Source: DASRDU01 sp046331565 (GTDB lineage: Bacteria; Acidobacteriota; Blastocatellia; RBC074). Taken from it: 64,000 bases of DNA. Below, piece by piece: positions 1 to 8,560 of the stretch (position 1 is the stretch's first letter; each line of letters begins with the position of its first letter). Both the position numbers and the translations under genes were made by a program. Location of the stretch: the NCBI GenBank assembly GCA_046331565.1, contig JAXLQP010000001.1, positions 992,001 through 1,056,000 on the forward strand, given 5' to 3'. The notes below the pieces were generated by a model. The model had not been told where the DNA came from, did not search any database, and saw only the letters and a list, made by a program, of their open reading frames with translations.

Positions 1-200
1 GTCAGTGGCGGAGTCGGCGCGGGCAGCGCCGGGCCGGGCGTGATTTCAGGTTTCGCCGCCGACGTGAGCGGCTGCGCTGATGACGCAGGAGCCGGAGCAT
101 TTGATTCAGTTGAATTCTGTGAGCCGGTGCAGCCGTAAAGCAAAGCGGCGACAGCGAGGCCAAACGCGGCAAATCCGTTTCGAGCGGTCTGATTGAGCAT
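1..200 (-). CDS. Putative lipoprotein, N-terminal part (cut by window edge)
   Basis: An open frame runs from an ATG at 200 off the left edge of the window, giving 66 complete codons with no stop. The start is supported by an AGGAGA ribosome binding site about 10 bases upstream. Residues 1-23 form a lipoprotein signal: a short charged start, a hydrophobic stretch rich in A, L, F and V, then a lipobox ending LLYGC with the modified Cys near residue 24. After the Cys the chain is low-complexity and rich in Ser, Ala, Pro and Thr, as in the flexible linker that tethers a lipoprotein to the membrane. The functional domain lies outside the window, so no role can be given. The gene diverges from the ThuA-like gene, with a long palindromic repeat between them. 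Confidence 0.7.
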   Translation of the reverse strand, partial: MLNQTARNGFAAFGLAVAALLYGCTGSQNSTESNAPAPASSAQPLTSAAKPEITPGPALPAPTPPL

Positions 201-339
201 GTGGTTTGTATTCTCCTGGCGAGCGGTTTGACAAGCGCCCTCAATCGGGAGACTCTGTGAGCCTCGCAGGTTCAGGCGCGAAGAATGCCCTGACAGCGAA
301 TGATTGTAACAACCTTCGCCTGATTACACCAAAGCGCAC

Positions 340-460
340 CAGGGACAATTCCATTTCCTGGGTACGCACGCTGCCAGCGTGCTGTATCGTGCGGAAATAA
401 CGACTTCCCGAAGCCCGGCACGCTGCCAGCGTGCGTACCCAGGAAATGGAATTGTCCCTG
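340..460. repeat. REPIN-like inverted repeat, copy 1 (GTACGCACGC family)
   Basis: Arms at 340-382 and 418-460 (43 nt each, one mismatch) enclose a 35-nt loop. Each arm contains its own mini-hairpin, GCACGCT-N3-AGCGTGC, preceded by CCTGGGTAC. The outermost 17 nt of each arm pair with each other but are not shared with the copies at 5.3 and 12.3 kb. The loop matches the loops of those copies in reverse orientation. It ends 20 bases before the start codon of the ThuA-like gene. Confidence 0.9.
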
Positions 461-480
461 AAGGCGCACACGCATCCGTT

Positions 481-1356
481 ATGACAAAAAAGATTCTGCT
501 GACAACGCTGCTGCTCGTGCTGATGAGCGGCTTTAATTCTTCGGCGGCTGAGAAGGTCGCAGGCAGCGCGAAGCAGCCGCTGGTGGTCTTTGTTTCCGGC
601 GATCACGAATACGGCTCGGAAGAAACCTTTCCGCTGCTCGCGGCTGAACTGGAACGACACTACGGCTTTCGCACGCTGGTGCTGAAATCATCGCCGGATG
701 AGAATGCTGAAGAGAACATTCCCGGCCTTGAAGCGCTTGAAAAGGCTGATCTCGCGGTCTTCTTTCTGCGCTGGCGACGACTGCCCGAAGCTCAGCTTGC
801 GCACATTCAACGCTATCTTGATGCAGGCCGCCCGGTCGTTGCCTTTCGCACGACAACGCACGCCTTCAATTATCCGAAAGGCCATCCGCTCGAAAAATGG
901 AATTCATTTGCGGCTGATTATCTGGGCGGGCCGCCCGGCTGGGGCAATGGTCATTATCATTACGGTCATACTTCAAGCACTGATGTGGCGATCATTCCCG
1001 CCGCGGCAAAGCATCCGGTGCTGACCGGCGTGGCCGCAAACTTTCACGTCCGTTCGTGGCTTTATCACGTGCTGCCGAATTATCCGCCACGTGATGCGCA
1101 GCCTTTACTGACGGGCCATTCAGTCAATCCTGAAAAATCGGATGCGATTGACAATCCGGTGGCGTGGACGTGGAAGAACAAAGCCGGAGGGCGTGTGTTC
1201 ATGACGACGCTCGGCCACCCTGAAGATTTTCAGGTCGAGGCCTTTCAGCGCCTGGTCATCAACGGCCTGCACTGGGCCGCTGGCCGCCCGGTGCCGAAAA
1301 AATGGGCCGGAAAATTTGCCGTTGACGTGAAGTATCACGGGATCAGGAAAACGTAA
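481..1356 (+). CDS. Secreted ThuA-like domain protein
   Basis: The 291-residue product starts with a cleavable-looking signal peptide (residues 1-19, hydrophobic LLTTLLLVLMSGF, Ala-rich end). The rest resembles the ThuA-like, glutamine-amidotransferase-fold family: VVFVSGDHEYGSEETFPLL near the start of the fold, a DLAVFFLRWRRLPEAQ segment, GRPVVAFRTTTHAF, and a GGRVFMTTLGHPEDF segment near the end. Proteins of this family are often exported in Acidobacteriota, Planctomycetota and Bacteroidota and are linked to sugar metabolism, but the reaction is usually unknown. I start at ATG 481 because the signal peptide begins there; the frame stays open upstream only through the palindromic repeat. The ribosome binding site is weak (GAAGG, about 14 bases upstream). 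It appears monocistronic. Confidence 0.8.
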   Translation: MTKKILLTTLLLVLMSGFNSSAAEKVAGSAKQPLVVFVSGDHEYGSEETFPLLAAELERHYGFRTLVLKSSPDENAEENIPGLEALEKADLAVFFLRWRRLPEAQLAHIQRYLDAGRPVVAFRTTTHAFNYPKGHPLEKWNSFAADYLGGPPGWGNGHYHYGHTSSTDVAIIPAAAKHPVLTGVAANFHVRSWLYHVLPNYPPRDAQPLLTGHSVNPEKSDAIDNPVAWTWKNKAGGRVFMTTLGHPEDFQVEAFQRLVINGLHWAAGRPVPKKWAGKFAVDVKYHGIRKT

Positions 1357-1401
1357 GGCGTGAGATTGCTGAATCGGGACACGCAATAATGGAAGATGAA
1401 T

Positions 1402-1481
1402 TCACCACAGAGGAAACAGAGGCACACAGAGGAGAACAGATTTTATATTCCCTCTGTGTACCTCTGTTTCCTCTGTGGTGA
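1402..1481. repeat. Inverted repeat, CACCACAGAGG family
   Basis: Arms at 1402-1432 and 1451-1481 (31 nt, one mismatch) are built of AGAGG/ACAGAGG units and enclose an 18-nt AT-rich loop. The repeat sits between the convergent ThuA-like and DUF2231 genes, so it could act as a bidirectional transcription barrier, but it lacks the GC-stem plus T-run layout of an intrinsic terminator. The family is unrelated in sequence to the other repeats in the window. Confidence 0.85.
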
Positions 1482-1559
1482 TGTGATGTGCCATTTGCGC
1501 GCCACGATTCAGCCTGTGCAGTGTCACTGCCGCGTGTTCATTCGTGGCGTTGCAATCAG

Positions 1560-2129
1560 TCAGTCGTCATCGTCCCTGTCTTCCTTTCCGGCCTTCTCCT
1601 TTGACATCACGGCAGGATTGCCCGCCTCGCCGCCTGTCGCGCCAGGGCTGATGGCGGCTCTGACGCCAAGCTCATGCACCAGCCGCCCGCCCTGATGCGC
1701 GGTCGAAGCCAGCACGACAGTTCCCGCCAGATAGAACAACAAAAACGCCGAAGTCACGACAGTCGCGGTGCGGCGACCCGGTTCTTTCTTGAGCAGGCGC
1801 GGCGCAAACAGCATCGCGGCAAAGATCAGTGTCAGCGCCGTAAAAATCGTGCGGGTGATTTCAGCCAGTTCTTCGTGCCGGTGCAATACGGCTTCGGCTC
1901 CGGCAATGCGTTCAGCCATGCCTTCACCGGCTTCACCGGTAGCGATGGCCAGCCAGGTTCCAATGGTGCCGATAATCATCAGCGCCAGCGCCGACAGATA
2001 AAGCCCGCGACTGTTTTTCTGCCAGATCAGACCCGTGACCAGCAGCACCGGCACCGTCAGCAGCAGCGCAATCGGGAAATGAATGACCAGCGGATGCAGC
2101 GCATCCCAGGCCGGAATTTGAGCAAACAT
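1560..2129 (-). CDS. DUF2231 domain membrane protein
   Basis: This 189-residue protein has the DUF2231 signature LHPLVIHFPIALLL near its N-terminus (residues 11-24). Four likely membrane helices lie near residues 14-35, 43-63, 92-110 and 120-140. His residues in the first helix and in HRHEELAE (about 83-90) are typical of the family and suggest haem or metal contact, though the function is not established. The last 40 residues are hydrophilic and end in an acidic run (EDRDDDD), which is unusual and may be a cytosolic or periplasmic tail. A good AAGGAGG ribosome binding site lies 8 bases before the ATG. It stands alone, convergent with the ThuA-like gene. Confidence 0.8.
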   Translation of the reverse strand: MFAQIPAWDALHPLVIHFPIALLLTVPVLLVTGLIWQKNSRGLYLSALALMIIGTIGTWLAIATGEAGEGMAERIAGAEAVLHRHEELAEITRTIFTALTLIFAAMLFAPRLLKKEPGRRTATVVTSAFLLFYLAGTVVLASTAHQGGRLVHELGVRAAISPGATGGEAGNPAVMSKEKAGKEDRDDDD

Positions 2130-2342
2130 AATTGTGGCCTCCTTCGTCTCAGGTTACTTCGCACAGCCATTGTGACCTGCGCGCCGTCAGTAATGGCAAA
2201 GCTCGTGCCGTCGGTTGAGAAAATCTGGTTGCTGATTCCGGCGGGTTTATGGGTGTGAAGTGGCGTGTGCGGTCAATGTCTTGTCTGAATTTTCAGACAA
2301 CAGCGCCGGTGTCGTATCAATTTTCTGACAGGAAGTAAAAGG

Positions 2343-2492
2343 TTTTCTCCACGAAGCCACACGAAGATTCACGAAGCAGGGCCAGGCCTCGTTACGGCAT
2401 TTTTCAGTGATATGAGCAGCATCAATCACGCTCCGCGCTCTGAAAGTTGCTGAACTCTCTTCGTGAATCTTCGTGTGGCTTAGTGGAGAAAA
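2343..2492. repeat. Inverted repeat, CCACGAAGCCACACGAAG family
   Basis: Arms 2343-2376 and 2459-2492 are complementary over 34 nt with one mismatch and are made of CACGAAG-type units, separated by an 82-nt loop. It lies just downstream of the two-component regulator gene (minus strand, ends at 2503) and upstream of the DUF2231 gene. The rest of the 373-base intergenic stretch 2130-2502 shows no gene. Confidence 0.85.
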
Positions 2493-2502
2493 ACAATTCA
2501 CC

Positions 2503-3912
2503 TCAGGAAGGCTGATGGTGATCGAGGCCGTATTTGCGGATTTTGTAGCCGACATCGCTGCGGGTCAGGTGCAATCGCCGCGCGGCTTCGGCCTGCACGC
2601 CTCCGGCAGCCTGAAGGGCGCGGCTGATCAGTTCGCGTTCGATTGTTTCGAGCATTTCGCGCAGGCTGATTTCATCGGGCAGCGAGGCCAGCCAGTTTTG
2701 CAGCGGATCAGTGGACTGAGGCGCAGTACTGATCGCCACAGGTTTTTCATCCGCGAGCAGCAGCAGGTCGGCAGGGCCGATCACATCACTGTGTGACAGG
2801 ATGTAAGCCCGCTCAATCAGGTTGCGAAGTTCGCGGACATTGCCGGGAAAGCTGTAATGCGTCAGCTTCGCCAGCGCATCGGCGCTGAAACGGCGGCGCG
2901 GGAATTTCAGATCGCGCGCTACCTGAGCGGAGAGATATTCAATCATCAGTGGAATGTCTTCAGGCCGGGCGCGCAGGGGCGGGATCGAAAGCGGCACAAC
3001 GGCGAGGCGAAAGTAAAGGTCTTCACGAAAGGTGCCTTCTCTGACCATGCGCAGCAGATCGCGGTGAGTGGCGGCAATGACTCTGACATCAACCCGGCGC
3101 GGTGTCGTCGCGCCGACACGCTGAATCTGACCGTCCATCAGCACGCGCAGCAATCGAGCCTGCAGGGGCAATGACATCTCTCCGGTTTCATCCAGAAAAA
3201 GCGTGCCGCGATGAGCCGCTTCAAACAGGCCATGGCGTGAACGGTCAGCGCCCGTGAAAGCGCCGCGTTCGTGGCCGAACAGTTCGCTTTCGAGCAGCGA
3301 TTCCTGAAAGGCCGCGCAGTTGACGGCAACGAAGGGCTGAGCGGCGCGGGGGCTGCCTTTGTGAATGGCGCGGGCGACGAGTTCCTTGCCGGTTCCGGTT
3401 TCGCCGGTAATCAGCACGGTGGCCGAAGTCGGCGCGACGCGCGCGATGTTTTCTCTGAGCGTGCTGATGGCGGCGCTGCGACCGATGATTTCGTCAGACA
3501 CACTCAGGCGGCTGACTTCATCCTTCAGCCTGGCGTTTTCGCGCAGCAGTGCAGCGCGTTCGCAGCCGCGCCTGGCGGTGGCTCTGACAACTTCAGGCAC
3601 AAACGGTTTTGAGATGAAATCAAATGCGCCCAGCCGCATCGCTTCAACGGCGAGTTCAATTGAAGCGTAAGCCGTCAGCATCACGACCGGCAGCGTGGGG
3701 TCATTGTCGCGGCACGCGGCAATCAGCGAAAGCCCGTCGCCATCGGGCATTTTCTGATCGGTGATGACCAGATCGAAGGTCTGTTCAGCGAGCAGCTTCA
3801 GGGCTGCGCCGAGGCCTGCGGCTTCAACTGTTGCGTGTCCGTCTTCCTTCAGAATGACAGCCAGAATGCGGCGCAGGTTGTCTTCGTCATCAGCGATCAG
3901 AATGCGCGACAT
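2503..3912 (-). CDS. NtrC-family sigma-54-dependent response regulator
   Basis: The 469-residue protein has three parts. Residues 1-120 are a receiver domain with the acidic pair ADDED, the phosphoacceptor Asp in DLVITDQKMPDGDG and the conserved Lys in DFISKPF. Residues about 140-375 are the AAA+ sigma-54 activation domain: Walker A GETGTGKE, an intact GAFTGA loop, Walker B LFLDET, and the arginine-finger region FREDLYFRLAVV. The C-terminus (about 425-465) is a Fis-type helix-turn-helix, RALQAAGGVQAEAARRLHLT. It activates sigma-54 promoters when phosphorylated by its partner kinase. The start ATG has GGAGCA upstream and lies 23 bases inside the end of the kinase gene, so the two are translationally coupled. 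The Walker B sequence has Thr where Ile is usual. Target genes are not evident. Confidence 0.93.
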   Translation of the reverse strand: MSRILIADDEDNLRRILAVILKEDGHATVEAAGLGAALKLLAEQTFDLVITDQKMPDGDGLSLIAACRDNDPTLPVVMLTAYASIELAVEAMRLGAFDFISKPFVPEVVRATARRGCERAALLRENARLKDEVSRLSVSDEIIGRSAAISTLRENIARVAPTSATVLITGETGTGKELVARAIHKGSPRAAQPFVAVNCAAFQESLLESELFGHERGAFTGADRSRHGLFEAAHRGTLFLDETGEMSLPLQARLLRVLMDGQIQRVGATTPRRVDVRVIAATHRDLLRMVREGTFREDLYFRLAVVPLSIPPLRARPEDIPLMIEYLSAQVARDLKFPRRRFSADALAKLTHYSFPGNVRELRNLIERAYILSHSDVIGPADLLLLADEKPVAISTAPQSTDPLQNWLASLPDEISLREMLETIERELISRALQAAGGVQAEAARRLHLTRSDVGYKIRKYGLDHHQPS

Positions 3913-5224
3913 GGTTTGCTCCGTCCGGATTCACACTGCTGTTGATGTCAGGAATGGTGAGGGTGAACTGCACGGCATCGCTTTCGTTGCGGGTCAGCTC
4001 GACGCGCCCGCCGTGCGCCTGCGCGATGTTGCCCACGATGGCCAGGCCGAGGCCGGTGCCCTTGTTTTTCGTGCTGAAAAACGGCTCGAAAATTCGCGCC
4101 GCGATTTCAGCGGGAATTGCCGGGCCGGTGTTCAGAACAGAAATAACCAGTTCGCGCTGCGCTCCTGTCTGCGCTGTGATGACAATCCGGCCTTCGCGCG
4201 GCGTGGCTTCGAGCGCATTGTTGAGCAGGTTGAGCAGCGCCTGCTGAAGCTGAAAATCATCCACCCGCGCAGTCAGATCAGCAGGATAATCAGCCCTGAT
4301 ACTGATGCCTGATTCAGCGGCCTTTGGTTTGATCAGGCTGAGCAGATAGCCGAGCGTCGTGCTCAGATTCACCGTTTGCCGCACCGGCTCGCGGCCACGC
4401 GCATAGGTCAGAAACTCAGTCGTCAGGCGTTCAAGGCGCGCGGCTTCCTGCGAAGCGATGGCGAACATTTCAGCGCGCATCGCCGCGTCGTGGCTTTGAC
4501 CGGCAGTGGTGAGCGAACTTGCAATCATAGCGACCGGGTTACGAATTTCGTGGGCGATGCCACCGGCCAGCCTGCCGACTGCGGCCAGTTTTTCTTCAGC
4601 GACCAGACGCTCCTGCATCTGTTTGAGTTCAGCATAACTGCCTTTGAGCTTTTCCTGTTCCTGCCGCAGATGACGCACCAGCGGCCAGACGACCAGCGCC
4701 ACCACCAGAAAGATCAGCGAGACGGTGGCGGCTTCGAAATATTCGCTGAACTGTGACGGCGGGTGCTGACGAAAATAAAGCCAGACCTCAAGAATTGTCA
4801 GCGCAATGGCGACGGCAGTGACGGCGAGCGTGCCGGGCAGGCTGAAGCGCGAAGCGGCGGCGATGACCGGCAGCACCATCAGCACCGAGTAATGCGTGTC
4901 TGCCGCTCCGCCCAGATGCGAGGCCAGAAAGGCAAAGGCGATGTTGATCCAGATAAAGTAATGCGGCCAGCAGGCAGTGATGACAGGATTGATCGGCGCG
5001 CGCAGCCGCTGCCACCAGATCAGTTCTGCGAGCAGCAGCACGAAGCGCAGCGCGAGCGCCAGCACCAGCAGCCGCGACGGAACGCCAAGCAGGGAAATGA
5101 ACGCCGTATGAACCAGCAACAAAGCCGCAATCACCGACAGATTGAGCAGAATCAAAGTGATTTCCTGCTGCCTGAAAAGTTCAGGACTGTCATCTGCGGC
5201 TGAAGCTGCTGACCCTGTGTTCAT
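3890..5224 (-). CDS. Membrane sensor histidine kinase, NtrB/AtoS type
   Basis: The N-terminal half (residues about 20-190) has roughly six hydrophobic helices and no recognisable periplasmic sensor domain, so it probably senses something in or at the membrane. A short coiled-coil linker, LRQEQEKLKGSYAELKQMQ, leads to the HisKA dimerisation helix with phospho-His in GGIAHEIRNP, then the HATPase_c domain with N-box LLNNALEAT and G-boxes GTGLGLAIV. Autophosphorylation on His and transfer to the overlapping NtrC-type regulator is expected. I choose ATG 5224 because GGAGGA sits 7 bases before it; an in-frame ATG at 5248 would add eight residues without a better site. The gene follows a REPIN-like element on its upstream side. 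Confidence 0.9.
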   Translation of the reverse strand: MNTGSAASAADDSPELFRQQEITLILLNLSVIAALLLVHTAFISLLGVPSRLLVLALALRFVLLLAELIWWQRLRAPINPVITACWPHYFIWINIAFAFLASHLGGAADTHYSVLMVLPVIAAASRFSLPGTLAVTAVAIALTILEVWLYFRQHPPSQFSEYFEAATVSLIFLVVALVVWPLVRHLRQEQEKLKGSYAELKQMQERLVAEEKLAAVGRLAGGIAHEIRNPVAMIASSLTTAGQSHDAAMRAEMFAIASQEAARLERLTTEFLTYARGREPVRQTVNLSTTLGYLLSLIKPKAAESGISIRADYPADLTARVDDFQLQQALLNLLNNALEATPREGRIVITAQTGAQRELVISVLNTGPAIPAEIAARIFEPFFSTKNKGTGLGLAIVGNIAQAHGGRVELTRNESDAVQFTLTIPDINSSVNPDGANHVAHSDR

Positions 5225-5279
5225 GCGCCTGTCCTCCGGCGTAAACATACCGGATCAGAACAGGCCGCCGCAATTGCAG

Positions 5280-5412
5280 ATCATCAGAGTCAAACTCTGC
5301 GCCTGGGTACGCACGCTTCCAGCGTGCAGGGCTTTGGGGCCATTATTGTCTCAGCGCAGCAGGAGCACGCTGGAAGCGTGCGTACCCAGGCGCAGAGTTT
5401 GACTCTGATGAT
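5280..5412. repeat. REPIN-like inverted repeat, copy 2 (GTACGCACGC family)
   Basis: Arms 5280-5327 and 5365-5412 are perfectly complementary over 48 nt and enclose a 37-nt loop. The inner 26 nt of each arm (CCTGGGTACGCACGCTTCCA onwards, ending AGCGTGC) are shared with the copies at 0.4 and 12.3 kb. The outer 22 nt pair with each other but are unique to this locus. It lies in the gap between the kinase gene and the end of the FAD/Fe-S dehydrogenase gene. Confidence 0.9.
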
Positions 5413-5421
5413 GATCTTTCA

Positions 5422-8400
5422 CTATCGCTTTCTGAAACTCCACCACAACAAACCACCGACGAGCATTCCCGCGCCGACGATGGCGGCGGTTTTGAGGGCG
5501 CGATGATCTGACGAAAGCGGCTCAGGTTTGAGCGCAGTCCGTTCAGGATAATCCTGCGCGGGCTGATTGTTCAGCGCCATCTGAATCACCTGCGCCAGGT
5601 GCAGCGCCTGGCGGTCGGTGGTCTGCGCGATCTGTTCACGGCAACTGAAACCGTCTGCGATGATGATGGTGTCTTTCGCTGCGGCGCGGACTTCGGGCAG
5701 CAGCACACGCTCGCCGCATTGCAGCGAAACTTCATAATGCTGGCCGCGCTCGAAGCCGAACGCTCCGGCCATTCCGCAGCAGCCTGAATCAGGCACATCA
5801 AAATCAACCTTCATTTTTTTCAGGATTGCTTCCTCGTCATCCATCTTCCAGAGCGATTTGTGGTGACAGTGGCCCTGCACCAAAGCGCGCTGAGTCAGTG
5901 CGGGAATTTTGAAATGCGGCGCTTTGCGTTCCAGAAATTCACTGAGCAGCATGGTCTGCTGACTCAGACGCTTTGCGTTTTCGTCATTCGGGAAGAAGTT
6001 GAGCAGTTCATCACGAAAGACCGAAGCGCAGCTTGGCTCCAGCACAACGACGCTGGCGCCCGCTTCAATCGGAGCTTTGAGCGCCTCAAGAATTTCACGC
6101 ACTCGCTGGCGGGCCTGATCGAGCATCCCCCAGTCGTGCAGCGGGCGGCCACAACACAAATCCCGCATCGGCACGACGACGCGAAACCCGGCGGCTTCGA
6201 GGACTTCAACCGCTGCCTGGGCAGTGGCCGGATGAAAATGATTATTGAAGGTGTCAGCCCACAGAATCACCGCTTCGCCTGCGGCTTTACCGTTTTGTGA
6301 CTGGCGCTGCCGGAACCACTCCCTGAAAGTGAACGGCGCAAACGCGGGAATGGTGCGATGCGGGTCAATGTCAGCGACCAGTCTGGCAATCTCACGAAAG
6401 CCCGCAGTCTGCGTGAAGAAGTTGGCAATTTGCGGAGCCAGCGCGGCAAGTCGTGACCACAGATGAATCTGCCCCATCGTCCAGGCTGTGCGCGGACGCA
6501 ATCGGCCTTCGTAATAATGCGAAAGAAATTCCGATTTGTACGCGGCCATATCAACCTGCACGGGGCATTCGCCCTTGCAGCCCTTGCAGGCGAGGCACAG
6601 GTCAAGCGCCTCTTTGACGGCTTCGCTGTGCCAGCCGTCAGTGATCGTTTCGCCGCGCACCATTTCACCAAGCAGGCGGGCGCGGCCCCGCGTCGAATGC
6701 TTTTCTTCGAGCGTGACCATATAACTCGGACACATCGTCCCGCCGCCGTGCCTGCGACAGACGCCCGCGCCGACGCACCGTTCAGTCGCCCACGCAAAAC
6801 TGAATTTGTCATCGGGAAACTGAAAGTGCGTCTTCAACTGCGGCGGATTGTAATCAGTGCCGAAGCGCAGGTTTTCATCCACGCGGTAAGGTTCAATCAG
6901 CTTGCCCGGATTCATCTTCCATCCTGGATCCCAGATGGTTTTGAATTCGCGGAAGGCCTGCATCATTTCGGGGCTGAACATGCGCGTCAGCAGTTCGCCG
7001 CGCGCCTGGCCGTCGCCGTGTTCGCCCGACAGCGAGCCGCCGTTTTTGACGACCAGATCAGCGGCCTCTTCGAGAAAGTGGCGAAAGTGCGCGATGCCGT
7101 CAGCGGTTTCAAGATCGAAATCAAGGCGCGTATGCACGCAGCCCTGGCCGAAGTGACCATAGAGCGCGCCGCGATAATTGTATTTGTCCATCAACCCGCT
7201 CAGCGCGCGCAGGTATGAGCCGAGTTTGTCGGGCGGCACGGCTGAATCTTCCCAGCCTTCGTGATTCTCGCGCTCGCCGGGAACCTTGGCCGTCGCGCCC
7301 AGGCCTTCTTCGCGGAAGTGCCAGACCAGTGCTTCCTGTTTCGGATCATCGAACAGTTTCATCGAAGGCGGATCTGGTTTCTTTTTGAGTTCATCCATCA
7401 GGCGGCGCGCACTGGCATCAGCTTCGGCCTTGTTATGGCCGCCGAATTCAACGAGCAGCCAGCCGCGACCTGCGGGCATGAGGTTGAGGTTGGGCGGGTG
7501 AATGCCTTTCTTTTTCATATCGTCAATGATGCGGTCGTCCATCGCTTCAAGGCCGATGGGATGAAACGGCAGCGGCTCAGTGACGTGATCGGCGGCGGTG
7601 AAAATGTCCTTGTAACCAAGCACGAGCAGCGAACGCACGGGCGGGCTTTCAACCAGCACCGTTTCGGCTTCGAGCACCAGCACGCAGGTGCATTCAGAAC
7701 CGACCAGGGCGCGGGCGACATTGAATTTATTTTCAGGCAGCAGTTCGGGCAGGTTGTAACCCGACACGCGGCGCGGAATCCGCGGAAACTCGCGGCGAAT
7801 CAGATCGGCGTATTTGTCTCTGAAGTCGCGCAGCTTCGCGTAAATTTCGCCGCGCCTGCCGCCCGCGCTGATGATGCGCTGAAACTCTTCGTCGCTCGTT
7901 TCGCCAGTCTGCATGCGCGTGCCGTCATAAGTCAGCACATCGAGCGCGGCGATGTTGTCCGAAGTGCGCCCGGCCATCACCGAATGAATGCCGCACGAAT
8001 TGTTGCCGATCATTCCGCCAAGCGTGCAGCGGCTGTGCGTCGCCGGATCAGGGCCGAAAGTCAGATGATGTTTTTCAGCAGCGGCGCGCAAAGTGTCAAG
8101 CACCGTGCCGGGCTGCACGCGGGCGCGCCGCCTGTCAGGATCGAGCGCCAGCACGCGATGCATGTATTTTGAAAAATCAAAGAGCAGTCCGTCATTGACT
8201 GTCTGCCCCGGAATGCCAGTGCCGCCGCCGCGCGCAAAGATCGGTGTGCCGTAACGACGCGCGACCGCAACGGCATTGACAGCGTCTTCGGCATCGAGCG
8301 GCAGCACCACGCCGAGCGGAATCATGCGGTAGTTGGAGGCATCGGCTGAATACATGCCGCGATCAGCCGCACTGAAACGCACCTCGCCGCGCACAACTGC

Positions 8401-8514
8401 GCGCAGGTCGCGTTCCAGCGATTCGGCATCAATCATCAGTGTTTCAGTAATTCCTGTGGCCTGCTGTGACTGTTCAGGCGAAGGCGGTAATTTGGTACGA
8501 ATTGCAACTGCCAT
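5422..8514 (-). CDS. FAD-linked oxidase fused to 4Fe-4S and CCG domains (YdiJ-like)
   Basis: The 1030-residue protein combines an N-terminal PCMH/GlcD-type FAD domain (residues about 50-280; FARGGGTGIPGQTV and GGMIGNNSCGIHSV bind FAD), an FAD-oxidase C-terminal domain (to about 550), a ferredoxin-type region with two Cys clusters (CVGAGVCRRHGGGTMCP and CLACKGCKGECP, near 600-690), and two CCG repeats (DLCCGRP near 810; SGCCGMAGAFGFERGQ near 945). This layout and length match E. coli YdiJ, a D-2-hydroxyacid (D-2-hydroxyglutarate-type) dehydrogenase passing electrons to a membrane acceptor; the actual substrate is unknown. The C-terminus ends with a hydrophobic segment VGAGMLVGGLLWW and a basic tail, a possible membrane anchor. 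The start is preceded by GAGG. An internal ATG at 8436 would lose a non-conserved leader. Confidence 0.88.
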   Translation of the reverse strand: MAVAIRTKLPPSPEQSQQATGITETLMIDAESLERDLRAVVRGEVRFSAADRGMYSADASNYRMIPLGVVLPLDAEDAVNAVAVARRYGTPIFARGGGTGIPGQTVNDGLLFDFSKYMHRVLALDPDRRRARVQPGTVLDTLRAAAEKHHLTFGPDPATHSRCTLGGMIGNNSCGIHSVMAGRTSDNIAALDVLTYDGTRMQTGETSDEEFQRIISAGGRRGEIYAKLRDFRDKYADLIRREFPRIPRRVSGYNLPELLPENKFNVARALVGSECTCVLVLEAETVLVESPPVRSLLVLGYKDIFTAADHVTEPLPFHPIGLEAMDDRIIDDMKKKGIHPPNLNLMPAGRGWLLVEFGGHNKAEADASARRLMDELKKKPDPPSMKLFDDPKQEALVWHFREEGLGATAKVPGERENHEGWEDSAVPPDKLGSYLRALSGLMDKYNYRGALYGHFGQGCVHTRLDFDLETADGIAHFRHFLEEAADLVVKNGGSLSGEHGDGQARGELLTRMFSPEMMQAFREFKTIWDPGWKMNPGKLIEPYRVDENLRFGTDYNPPQLKTHFQFPDDKFSFAWATERCVGAGVCRRHGGGTMCPSYMVTLEEKHSTRGRARLLGEMVRGETITDGWHSEAVKEALDLCLACKGCKGECPVQVDMAAYKSEFLSHYYEGRLRPRTAWTMGQIHLWSRLAALAPQIANFFTQTAGFREIARLVADIDPHRTIPAFAPFTFREWFRQRQSQNGKAAGEAVILWADTFNNHFHPATAQAAVEVLEAAGFRVVVPMRDLCCGRPLHDWGMLDQARQRVREILEALKAPIEAGASVVVLEPSCASVFRDELLNFFPNDENAKRLSQQTMLLSEFLERKAPHFKIPALTQRALVQGHCHHKSLWKMDDEEAILKKMKVDFDVPDSGCCGMAGAFGFERGQHYEVSLQCGERVLLPEVRAAAKDTIIIADGFSCREQIAQTTDRQALHLAQVIQMALNNQPAQDYPERTALKPEPLSSDHRALKTAAIVGAGMLVGGLLWWSFRKR

Positions 8515-8560
8515 AAAAAGACCTCACGGGGCGGGAAAGTGTCAGGGGCTGGCTGAATCC

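Noticed and set aside
379..480. N-terminal extension of the ThuA-like protein
   Set aside because: It would translate the repeat arm; the signal peptide starts at 481.
241..660. Minus-strand open frames through the repeat at 0.34-0.46 kb
   Set aside because: They only translate the palindrome (WVRTL/ACRA-type peptides) and the reverse of the ThuA-like gene; no ribosome binding site.
2247..2555. Small minus-strand gene downstream of the NtrC-type regulator
   Set aside because: It overlaps the regulator's 3' end and runs through the CACGAAG repeat; no family features or ribosome binding site.
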